From NCBI GenBank assembly GCA_963648205.1, contig CAVJCT010000026.1, positions 5,021-69,020 on the forward strand: a DNA stretch of 64,000 bases, in the 5' to 3' direction. The stretch comes from UBA1181 sp963648205 (GTDB lineage: Bacteria; Bacteroidota; Bacteroidia; Bacteroidales; Paludibacteraceae). The position numbers and the translations under genes were made by a program. The notes beneath the pieces are model-generated. The model worked only from the letters and a program-made list of their open reading frames with translations, made no database searches and was not told the origin of the DNA. This document shows positions 34,080-41,530 of the stretch, one piece after another (position 1 is the stretch's first letter; each line of letters begins with the position of its first letter).

Positions 34080-35441
34080 ATGGAGAATATCAAGTTAAAC
34101 ATTGAAAATGCATTTGCAGTAGAGTCATTGCATATTTCAAAGCAAAGCGTAAACGGTTACGAAGCCACAGTTAAGGATGCACAGAAGAAGTTGCACGAGG
34201 GTACTGGTTTAGGAAATGATTTCTTGGGTTGGTTGACATTGCCATCATCCATCACAGAGGAGTTCATGGATAAGGTTGAGGCTGTAGCCAAGAGATTGCG
34301 TGAGAGCTGCGACGTAGTAGTTGTAGCAGGTATCGGTGGTTCATACTTAGGAGCTCGTGCCGTTATCGACGCATTGTCAAACGCATTTGCAGCATACTCA
34401 AAGAGTAAGGTAAATCCTGCAATCGTATTTGCTGGAAACAACATCAGCGAGGACTACTTGGCTGAGTTGTCTGCATTCCTTCGCAGAAAGCAATTCGGTA
34501 TCATCAATATTTCTAAGTCTGGTACAACTACTGAGACTGCCTTGGCATTCCGTATCTTGAAGACTCAATTGGAGGAGCAAGTAGGTAAGGAAGAGGCTAA
34601 GAAGCGTATCGTTGCTGTAACAGATGCTGCTAAGGGAGCTCTTCGTAAGTTGGCTACTCAAGAAGGATACGACACATTCGTAATTCCTGACAATGTTGGT
34701 GGTCGTTTCTCCGTTTTGACTCCAGTTGGTTTGTTGCCAATCGCAGTTGCTGGTTTCGATATCAAGAAGTTGGTTCGTGGTGCTGCTGATATGGAGAAAC
34801 TTTGTGGTGAGGACGTTCCTTTCTCAAAGAACCCAGCTGCTCAATATGCTGCTGTTCGTAACGAACTCTACCAAAAAGGTAAGAAGATCGAAATCTTGGT
34901 TAACTACCATCCAAAATTGCACTACATCGGAGAGTGGTGGAAGCAACTCTTCGGAGAGTCTGAGGGTAAGGATTTGAAGGGTATCTTCCCTGCTGCTGTT
35001 GACTACTCAACAGACCTCCACTCAATGGGTCAATGGATTCAAGAGGGTGAGAGAACTATCTTTGAGACAGTTATCTCTATCAAGAGAGCCAACAAGAAGT
35101 TGGAAGTTCCATCAGACAAGGAGAACCTCGATGGTTTGAACTTCTTGGCTGGAAAACGAGTTGACGAGGTTAACAAGATGGCTGAGTTGGGTGTTGTTTT
35201 GGCTCACGTTGACGGACAAGTTCCTAACCTCCACATCGACCTCCCTTCATTGAACGAGTACTACATCGGTCAGTTGTTCTACTTCTTCGAGAAGGCTTGT
35301 GGTATCAGCGGTTACTTGTTAGGAGTTAACCCATTCAACCAACCAGGTGTTGAGGCTTACAAGAAGAACATGTTCGCTTTGTTAGGCAAACCAGGTTACG
35401 AGAAGGAGACTGAGGCTATCAAGGCACGTCTTAACAAATAA
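34080..35441 (+). CDS. pgi: glucose-6-phosphate isomerase
   Basis: A 453-residue enzyme of the shorter bacterial PGI type (about 450 residues, as in Firmicutes, rather than the 550-residue enterobacterial form). GIGGSYLGARAVIDAL near 82-97 and NISKSGTTTETALAF near 142-156 are the sugar-phosphate-binding sites; the catalytic Glu is in the HSMGQWIQEGERTIFE segment and the FNQPGVEAYKKNMF segment contains the conserved C-terminal lysine. Codon use is more biased than in neighbours (strong use of GGT, AAG, GTT), as for a highly expressed glycolytic gene. It is 59 bp after gpsA and ends at a strong terminator. Confidence 0.96.
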   Translation: MENIKLNIENAFAVESLHISKQSVNGYEATVKDAQKKLHEGTGLGNDFLGWLTLPSSITEEFMDKVEAVAKRLRESCDVVVVAGIGGSYLGARAVIDALSNAFAAYSKSKVNPAIVFAGNNISEDYLAELSAFLRRKQFGIINISKSGTTTETALAFRILKTQLEEQVGKEEAKKRIVAVTDAAKGALRKLATQEGYDTFVIPDNVGGRFSVLTPVGLLPIAVAGFDIKKLVRGAADMEKLCGEDVPFSKNPAAQYAAVRNELYQKGKKIEILVNYHPKLHYIGEWWKQLFGESEGKDLKGIFPAAVDYSTDLHSMGQWIQEGERTIFETVISIKRANKKLEVPSDKENLDGLNFLAGKRVDEVNKMAELGVVLAHVDGQVPNLHIDLPSLNEYYIGQLFYFFEKACGISGYLLGVNPFNQPGVEAYKKNMFALLGKPGYEKETEAIKARLNK

Positions 35442-35494
35442 TCATAATTAATCAAAATTGATTAAATTTGATTGTTTCTTGAATAAATAAAACC

Positions 35495-35530
35495 AAACCG
35501 AATCTGAGGAATTCTCTTCAGGTTCGGTTT
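35495..35530 (+). terminator. terminator of lysS-gpsA-pgi
   Basis: Long hairpin: 35495-35510 pairs with 35515-35530 (aaaccgaa against ttcggttt, continuing with mostly paired bases), tight loop, followed by CTTTACTTTT. It ends 17 bp before the next start codon. Confidence 0.8.
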
Positions 35531-35547
35531 CTTTACTTTTAATAATT

Positions 35548-36198
35548 ATGGAATCTATAATACAATGGTGTCTCGATAATTTGAATTATTGGACCGTGAT
35601 GATATTGATGACGATAGAGAGTTCGTTCATTCCGTTCCCCTCAGAAGTCGTCGTTCCACCTGCAGCGTATAAGGCGGCAGCGGGAGAACTCAATATTGTG
35701 GGGGTGGTTTTGTCTGCTTCGTTTGGTGCGTTGTTAGGCGCATTGATAAACTATGGACTTTCCTATTGGTTAGGTCGTCCGATCATTTACAAATTCGCAA
35801 ATAGTAAGTTCGGTCATCTCTGTATGATCAACCAAGAGAAGATGGAGCATGCCGAGGAGTATTTCCGCGAGCATGGAATCTCGTCCACTTTGATTGGTCG
35901 TTTGGTGCCAGCCGTTCGTCAATTGATATCCATACCAGCAGGTTTGGCTAAGATGAAAATGCATATCTTTTTGCTATTCACTTTTTTGGGTGCGACCTTG
36001 TGGAATTGCGTTTTGGCTGCCATTGGATGGTTCTTGCACGGCATCGTCCCTAAAGAACAATTAGCAGAGAAGGTGGCAGAATATAAACCCTATTTGGCGG
36101 CGGCAGGAATTGTCTTGTTCATCGTCTTCGTAGGATATTTGGTTTTGTCTTCTTATCTTAAGAAAAAGAAAAACAAAGAAAATGGTGAATCAAAATAA
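35548..36198 (+). CDS. DedA family membrane protein
   Basis: A 216-residue inner-membrane protein of the DedA/VTT family. It has the paired acidic/proline start SSFIPFPSEVVVPPAAY (about 25-41), the long glycine-rich helix GALLGALINYGLSYWLGRP, and the signature GRLVPAVRQLISIPAGLAKM near 118-137, followed by two more membrane helices and a Lys-rich tail. Family members help move undecaprenyl phosphate or other lipids across the membrane and maintain proton motive force. It opens a run of closely spaced plus-strand genes to 41385. Confidence 0.9.
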   Translation: MESIIQWCLDNLNYWTVMILMTIESSFIPFPSEVVVPPAAYKAAAGELNIVGVVLSASFGALLGALINYGLSYWLGRPIIYKFANSKFGHLCMINQEKMEHAEEYFREHGISSTLIGRLVPAVRQLISIPAGLAKMKMHIFLLFTFLGATLWNCVLAAIGWFLHGIVPKEQLAEKVAEYKPYLAAAGIVLFIVFVGYLVLSSYLKKKKNKENGESK

Positions 36199-36215
36199 TT
36201 AAAACAATAACGGCA

Positions 36216-36962
36216 ATGAAAAAAATATTTAAAACAGCAGCAATGTTGATTGTTTCTGGAATTGCTATGACTGCATGTTGTTCAAACTCATCAAGCGAGA
36301 ATAAAAGTTGTTGCGATGCGGCAGATTCAAGTAAGTGCTGTGCAGCAGAAGCACCTGCAACCTACGAGATTGCCAATTCAACGGCAGACTCTATCGCTTT
36401 GTTGCCACCATCAAACTTGAAAGGTGCAACTTTGAGCGATGCTTTGAAGAACAGACGCACCGTTCGCTCTTTTGACCCTAACAAACAGATCTCTGACCAA
36501 CAAGTATCAGACCTTTTGTGGTGTGCTTTAGGCAAGAATAGAGAAGATGGCAAACGCACCGCTCCAACTGCAAGAAATGCTCAGGAGATTGAACTCTACC
36601 TTTACACAAAGTCTGCCATTTACCATTACCAAGCAGCGTCACACTCTTTGAAATTGGTCAAGGCCGGTAACTTCGTAGAAAAAGCAGGTAAGGGTGGATT
36701 CTATTTAGTAGCACCAATGGCTTTGACGATTGTTGCCGATTTTGATAAAATGGCAGATTTCGATGAGGAAGGAAAGCAGTTCTATTCAGCAACCGACGCA
36801 GGATTCGTATCGCAAAACATTTACTTGTTTGCGTCTGCTGAAGGTTTGGCAACTGTAACTTGCGGTTCTATCGATCGCCCTGCAATTTTGGAACTTTTCG
36901 GATTGACCAATGCGAAGGCAATTTTGTCTCATCCTATTGGATATGAGATGGTTGAGGAGTAA
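36216..36962 (+). CDS. lipoprotein nitroreductase-family protein with Cys-rich tether
   Basis: A 248-residue protein. The signal ends in the lipobox IAMTAC, so Cys21 is probably lipidated. The 25-residue tether contains three CC pairs (CC at 21-22, and in NKSCCDAA and SSKCCAAE). The nitroreductase domain (about 60-248) has LKNRRTVRSFDPNK, RTAPTARNAQEIELYLY and a GLATVTCGSIDR segment that corresponds to the FMN and substrate pocket region. Known relatives are cytoplasmic FMN enzymes; a lipid-anchored form outside the cytoplasm is a known Bacteroidales variant. Substrate unknown. It is 17 bp after the DedA gene and 12 bp before tmk. Confidence 0.82.
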   Translation: MKKIFKTAAMLIVSGIAMTACCSNSSSENKSCCDAADSSKCCAAEAPATYEIANSTADSIALLPPSNLKGATLSDALKNRRTVRSFDPNKQISDQQVSDLLWCALGKNREDGKRTAPTARNAQEIELYLYTKSAIYHYQAASHSLKLVKAGNFVEKAGKGGFYLVAPMALTIVADFDKMADFDEEGKQFYSATDAGFVSQNIYLFASAEGLATVTCGSIDRPAILELFGLTNAKAILSHPIGYEMVEE

Positions 36963-36974
36963 TCATACGAATCG

Positions 36975-37661
36975 ATGAGAGGAAAATTCATTGTAATTGA
37001 AGGATTAGACGGCTGCGGAAAATCAACGCAGCTGTCTTTGTTAAGAGAATATTACGAAAAACAAGGTCGCAAGTGCGAATACATTCATTTCCCGAAGATG
37101 GAGCAAGGAGTGTATGGCGCATTGGTGGCAGAGTTTTTGCGTGGCGAATTTGGTTCTATCGAACAGGTTCATCCCAAATTGGTGGCTTTGCTTTTTGCTA
37201 ACGATCGACTCGAAAAAGTTGATTTGATTCGCAATTGGCTGAACGAGGGGTTGGTGGTGATAGCCGACCGATACGTTTACTCAAACATTGCCTATCAATG
37301 TGCAAAACTGACTTCGGAGGAAGAAAAGAAATCGCTCAAAGAGTGGATTTTAGACTTTGAGTTTAGACATAACGAATTGCCAGAACCAGATTTTTCATTT
37401 TTCCTGAATGTCCCTTTCTCTCATGTGGAAAATACCTTGCGAGGAACACGCTCGGGAGAAGATCGTAATTATCTCAATGGTAAAAAAGACATTCACGAGG
37501 CATCGTTAGATTTCCAAAAGAATGTTTTGAAAGAGTATCAAGGACTGTTGGAAAGCGAACCACAATTCATTGATATTCAATGCTCAAAAGATGGTAAGAC
37601 ATTGATGAGCAAAGAAGAAATTCACAAAGAAATTTCAGATTATCTAAATAAAGTACGTTGA
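36975..37661 (+). CDS. tmk: thymidylate kinase (dTMP kinase)
   Basis: A 228-residue P-loop kinase converting dTMP to dTDP. The P-loop is GLDGCGKST at about 9-17, DRYVYSNIAYQ near 97-107 is the family DRY motif, and a lid-type stretch follows near 150 (GTRSGEDRNYLNGKKDIHE). The DGCGKS loop lacks the P-loop arginine of the E. coli type, and the lid contains arginines, closer to the type II pattern. It overlaps the following sugar transferase gene by 4 bp (TTGA), so the two are translationally coupled. Confidence 0.93.
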   Translation: MRGKFIVIEGLDGCGKSTQLSLLREYYEKQGRKCEYIHFPKMEQGVYGALVAEFLRGEFGSIEQVHPKLVALLFANDRLEKVDLIRNWLNEGLVVIADRYVYSNIAYQCAKLTSEEEKKSLKEWILDFEFRHNELPEPDFSFFLNVPFSHVENTLRGTRSGEDRNYLNGKKDIHEASLDFQKNVLKEYQGLLESEPQFIDIQCSKDGKTLMSKEEIHKEISDYLNKVR

Positions 37662-38263
37662 AATTTGTATTTGACAAAATATTCTCCTTGTTAGGTTTGG
37701 CAGTATTATCATCGATTCTTGCTGTTGTAGCAGTGTTGATTCGGGTGAAAATGCCTAACGGACCGATTATCTTCCGACAGAAAAGAGTTGGTCAAAACGG
37801 AGAGTTATTTACGATTTACAAGTTTCGCACGATGGAGACGGAGCATTCTGGCTCTTCGATATCAGTGGCAGGCGAGGCTCGCATAACACCGTTGGGGGCA
37901 ACGCTTCGCAAGTACAAAATTGACGAGTTGCCAGAGTTGTGGAATGTTCTCAAAGGAGATATGAGTTTTGTCGGACCGCGTCCTGATGTGCCAGGCTATG
38001 CTGACAAATTAGAAGGAGAGGCGAAATCGATTTTGAAGTTAAAGCCAGGCATCACTGGTCCGGCAAGTTTGAAATATCGAAATGAAGAAGAATTGTTGGC
38101 AACTGTTGAAAATCCACAACAGTATAATGATGAAGTGATATTTCCAGACAAAACAAGACTGAATTTGTATTATCTCAATCATTACTCGTTTATGAAAGAT
38201 ATGCAAATGATATTTTGCACGATTTTAGGTAAAACGATGAGATATGCAGGTGAGGTGATATAG
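37658..38263 (+). CDS. polyprenyl-phosphate sugar-1-phosphate transferase (PglC/WcaJ-like)
   Basis: A 201-residue monotopic phosphoglycosyl transferase. A single N-terminal membrane helix (about 8-28) precedes the catalytic core: FRQKRVGQNGELFTIYKFRTM, a YKIDELPELWNVLKGDMSFVGPRP block with the catalytic Asp-Glu, and PGITGPASLKYR. It is the small PglC-like form without the extra membrane domains of WcaJ or WbaP. The start is TTG, overlapping the tmk stop, because the reading frame begins KFVFDKIFSLLGL, the expected N-terminus, with no ATG nearby. It transfers a sugar phosphate to undecaprenyl phosphate as the first step of a glycan. The DegT gene follows at 14 bp. Confidence 0.88.
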   Translation: MKFVFDKIFSLLGLAVLSSILAVVAVLIRVKMPNGPIIFRQKRVGQNGELFTIYKFRTMETEHSGSSISVAGEARITPLGATLRKYKIDELPELWNVLKGDMSFVGPRPDVPGYADKLEGEAKSILKLKPGITGPASLKYRNEEELLATVENPQQYNDEVIFPDKTRLNLYYLNHYSFMKDMQMIFCTILGKTMRYAGEVI

Positions 38264-38277
38264 AAAAACAATCATTT

Positions 38278-39489
38278 ATGGAAAATAATGAAGAAAGGAA
38301 ACCCATCTACCTTTGTCTTGCCAAAATGAGCGAGACGGGAGCGGAGCAAAAATATGTTCAAGAGGCATTTGATACAAATTGGGTCGTTCCCTTAGGTCCG
38401 AATGTGAATGCTTTTGAGGAATCGTTGGCAGACTATTTCGAGGATGAAAAAGTCGGACGGAAGCCGGTGGTCGCCCTGTCGTCGGGTACGGCGGCGGTGC
38501 ATTTGGCGTTGGTGGCATTAGGAGTGGGGAAGGGCGACTATGTTGTTTGTCAGAGTTTCACTTTTTGCGCATCGTGTAATCCGATTTTATATCAAGGAGC
38601 AACGCCCGTTTTTGCAGATTCTGAGCGTGATTCTTGGAATATGGATCCTCTGTTTTTGAAAGATGCGATTGACAAGACGATTTGGGAGACGAGCAGGAAA
38701 CCGAAAGCGATTGTCGTTGTCCATCTTTATGGAATGCCAGCGAAGATGGATGAAATAATGGAGGTGGCACAAACCTACGAAATCCCTGTTATCGAGGATG
38801 CGGCGGAGGCTTTAGGATCGTCGTACAAAGGTCGAAAATGCGGTACATGGGGCAATTTCGGAGCATTGTCGTTCAATGGTAATAAGATGATCACCACGTC
38901 GGGAGGTGGAGCATTGATTTGTCCGAACGAGGAGATGAAGCAGAAGGTGATGTTCTACGCCACGCAGGCGAGAGAGCCGTTCCCATACTATCAGCATGAG
39001 AAGGTAGGCTTCAATTATCGGATGTCTAATGTTTGCGCAGGAATCGGTCGAGGTCAGATGACCGTGTTGGACGAGCATATTGCGCACCATAGATTTTTGT
39101 CAGAATATTATCGAAAAGCATTCTCGAAAATGGATGGAATTGAATTTCACGAAAACTATTCAGAGTCAAGCAATTCCAATTTTTGGCTAAACACAATTTT
39201 ATTGGATGAGAAGATGAATGTGAAATCGAACGAAACTGTCGAAGAATCAGAGTTTGCGCCCAGTAAAAATGTCGAGTTGTTGCGAAGAGCGTTGGCATCT
39301 GCGAAAATAGAGACCCGTCCGTTGTGGAAACCATTGCATTTGCAACCCATTTACAAGGGAACATTTTCTATAAACTATGGAATCTCGGACAGTCTTTTCA
39401 AAAGAGGACTTTGTTTGCCCTCTGGTCCGTGGGTAACCGAAGAGGATGCCGAAGAGATCGTGCAGCGGATTGAGAGAGAAATACAATGA
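38278..39489 (+). CDS. DegT/DnrJ/EryC1-family sugar aminotransferase
   Basis: A 403-residue PLP-dependent aminotransferase that acts on nucleotide-linked keto-sugars. The conserved SSGTAAVHLAL (68-78), the PLP-contacting IEDAAEALGS (172-181) and the Schiff-base lysine K203 in SFNGNKMITT are present, as is the VGFNYRMSNVCAGIGRGQM segment. In Campylobacter PglE, and in related pathways, the same family makes the amino sugar used by a PglC-type transferase. The pairing with the gene just upstream suggests an amino-sugar glycan starter. No acetyltransferase (PglD) or dehydratase (PglF) lies nearby. Confidence 0.9.
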   Translation: MENNEERKPIYLCLAKMSETGAEQKYVQEAFDTNWVVPLGPNVNAFEESLADYFEDEKVGRKPVVALSSGTAAVHLALVALGVGKGDYVVCQSFTFCASCNPILYQGATPVFADSERDSWNMDPLFLKDAIDKTIWETSRKPKAIVVVHLYGMPAKMDEIMEVAQTYEIPVIEDAAEALGSSYKGRKCGTWGNFGALSFNGNKMITTSGGGALICPNEEMKQKVMFYATQAREPFPYYQHEKVGFNYRMSNVCAGIGRGQMTVLDEHIAHHRFLSEYYRKAFSKMDGIEFHENYSESSNSNFWLNTILLDEKMNVKSNETVEESEFAPSKNVELLRRALASAKIETRPLWKPLHLQPIYKGTFSINYGISDSLFKRGLCLPSGPWVTEEDAEEIVQRIEREIQ

Positions 39490-39497
39490 GGAATTTG

Positions 39498-39505
39498 TAT
39501 ATTTG
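39498..39505 (+). promoter_or_regulatory. internal promoter -7 box before DUF3109
   Basis: TATATTTG, exact TAnnTTTG, in the 41-bp gap after the aminotransferase gene, 25 bp before the next start codon. No -33 box at the right spacing. Confidence 0.45.
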
Positions 39506-39530
39506 CAAAACATTTTAACCTCACTGCCCT

Positions 39531-40115
39531 ATGATGATTCAAATAGAAAATACCATCATTTCGATGGATTTGTTCGATAAACGGTTCTGTTGCGACTTGT
39601 CGGTTTGCAAGGGAATTTGCTGTATTGAAGGAGATGCTGGCGCTCCGTTGGAAGACGACGAAATTCCTGTCTTAGAGAAGATTTTGCCGGTTATCTGGGA
39701 TGATCTTTCGGAAGATTCAAAGGAAGTGATTGGTCAGCAGGGTGTTTTCTATATTGATGAGGAGGGGGATAAAGTGACTCCGATAGTGAAGGGTGGCAAG
39801 TGCGTTTTCACCTATTTCGACGAAGATGGTACTTGTAAATGTGCGATTGAAAAAGCGTATAGAGAAGGTAAAATTGATTTCTACAAACCGATTTCGTGCC
39901 ATCTTTACCCCGTACGATTGGAGAAATTTAGAAATGGCGATATTGGAGTGAACATTCATAGGTGGAAAATTTGTGAATGCGCCTTCGAATTAGGAAAAAA
40001 AGAAAAACTTCCTGTCTATAAGTTTTTGAAAGGACCTTTGATTCGCCGTTTTGGTCAGGAGTGGTATGACGAGGTTTGTATCGCGGCTGAAGAATTGAAG
40101 AAAATCAAAGGATAA
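39531..40115 (+). CDS. DUF3109 family cysteine-cluster protein
   Basis: A 194-residue soluble protein. Cysteines form clusters reminiscent of YkgJ/YkoI-type zinc or iron-sulfur binding proteins: FCCDLSVCKGICC near 19-31, KCVF near 89, CKCAIE near 100, SCHLYPVR near 122 and CECAFE near 147. The IENTIISMDLFDKRFCCDL opening and the length are those of DUF3109, a small family mostly found in Bacteroidota, of unknown function. A likely metal site is an inference from the cysteines. It is followed 34 bp later by an M16 peptidase gene on the same strand. Confidence 0.85.
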   Translation: MMIQIENTIISMDLFDKRFCCDLSVCKGICCIEGDAGAPLEDDEIPVLEKILPVIWDDLSEDSKEVIGQQGVFYIDEEGDKVTPIVKGGKCVFTYFDEDGTCKCAIEKAYREGKIDFYKPISCHLYPVRLEKFRNGDIGVNIHRWKICECAFELGKKEKLPVYKFLKGPLIRRFGQEWYDEVCIAAEELKKIKG

Positions 40116-40149
40116 ACGTTTGATTGGTAAATAAAACAAGTATTTCGCA

Positions 40150-41385
40150 ATGAATTTGGAGACTGATATTTCTTTCTATGAGATAAAAAATGCCATTCGC
40201 GTGGTGCATGTTTACGACGATTCTCCTGTGGCTTATTGTGGTTTCGCCATCAATGTGGGAACTCGCGACGAACTGGAACACGAGTCGGGTATGGCTCACT
40301 TCATCGAACATACGCTCTTCAAAGGAACTCAGAAACGTAAATCTTGGCACATCATCAACCGATTGGAGTCGCTCGGTGGCGAACTGAACGCTTATACGGC
40401 GAAAGAGGAGACGTTCATCCATGCGACAATGCTCTGTGAGGATTATGAGTGTGCGATGGAACTTTGCTCCGACATTCTTTTCCATGCAACTTTCCCTCAG
40501 AAGGAAATCGACAAGGAGGTGGATGTGATCATCGACGAAATACAATCTTGTAAAGACACTCCTTCAGAACAAATCTATGATGATTTTGAAGGAATGGTTT
40601 TTCAAGGCACACCAATGGGACGAAATGTTTTGGGTGAGGCAAAAAAATTAAAGAAGTATAAGACACAAGACGCCATCGATTTTGTTCAACGAACCTATTG
40701 CACGGACAAAATTTTGTTCTTTTCATTAGGAAAAATACCTTTCAAGAAGGTGGTTCGTTTGGCAGAAAAATATTTTGGCGATATTCCTGAAAAGAGAAGT
40801 GCAGAACAAACCAAGTTGGTTTTGGATTATCATCCATTCCAACTTGTGCAGAAAAAGCGGACTACCCAGGCGCATGTGATGTTGGGTACTTTAGGCTATG
40901 ATCTCTCGTCTGACAGCCGCCTTCCGTTGGCATTGCTGAATAATATTTTAGGTGGACCGTCTATGAATAGCAAGTTGAATTTGGTTATTCGTGAGAAATA
41001 CGGAATGGCATATACCATCGAGTCGTCCTATAATTCTTATTCCGATTGTGGCGTTTTTGTCGTCTATTATGGCACGGAAGAGAAAAACCGGGAAAAGTGT
41101 AGCGATTTGGTGCGGACTGAGTTACAACGAGTTTGCACCCAGCCGTTCTCAAAGTTGCAATTAGATCGATATAAAAAACAGTTGATGGGTCAACTTGCTA
41201 TCTCCCAAGAAAATAGAGAGTCGTTTATCCTTTCGTTGGCAAAAAGTTTCCTCCGTTTTAATGCCTTTGAAACTTTAAGTGATATTAACGATCAGTTAGA
41301 AAAAATCACACCGACAACATTGGTCGACGTGGCTTTGGAGTCATTTCAGCCCGACAAAATTTCAGAGTTGGTGTTCACAAAATAG
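40150..41385 (+). CDS. cytoplasmic M16 family zinc peptidase
   Basis: A 411-residue protein without a signal peptide. The active module has the inverted zinc motif HFIEH at about 51-55 and the distal glutamate in DVIIDEIQ near 128; a second, inactive M16 module fills the C-terminal half. This is the single-chain processing-peptidase-like type (about 400-420 residues) common in Bacteroidota and Firmicutes, unlike the 937-residue exported M16 protein at 22290. The start ATG is 34 bp after the DUF3109 stop. The 145-bp gap before the next gene (41386-41530) contains only a one-mismatch -7 box, TAACTTTC at 41441-41448. Confidence 0.9.
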   Translation: MNLETDISFYEIKNAIRVVHVYDDSPVAYCGFAINVGTRDELEHESGMAHFIEHTLFKGTQKRKSWHIINRLESLGGELNAYTAKEETFIHATMLCEDYECAMELCSDILFHATFPQKEIDKEVDVIIDEIQSCKDTPSEQIYDDFEGMVFQGTPMGRNVLGEAKKLKKYKTQDAIDFVQRTYCTDKILFFSLGKIPFKKVVRLAEKYFGDIPEKRSAEQTKLVLDYHPFQLVQKKRTTQAHVMLGTLGYDLSSDSRLPLALLNNILGGPSMNSKLNLVIREKYGMAYTIESSYNSYSDCGVFVVYYGTEEKNREKCSDLVRTELQRVCTQPFSKLQLDRYKKQLMGQLAISQENRESFILSLAKSFLRFNAFETLSDINDQLEKITPTTLVDVALESFQPDKISELVFTK

Positions 41386-41530
41386 GAGGTCGCTTTATTC
41401 TCTTTCCATATAAAAACAAGGTTTTTTTATGTTAATTTTATAACTTTCATAGAAAAAAATAACGAGTTTGTCTTTTTTGTGCTACCTTTTTGCTGTTTGG
41501 CTGAGGCCGTTTATTCGATACATTATTACC

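Noticed and set aside
41468..41530. upstream TTG start of the large surface protein
   Set aside because: It adds a second hydrophobic stretch before a complete signal peptide starting at 41531.
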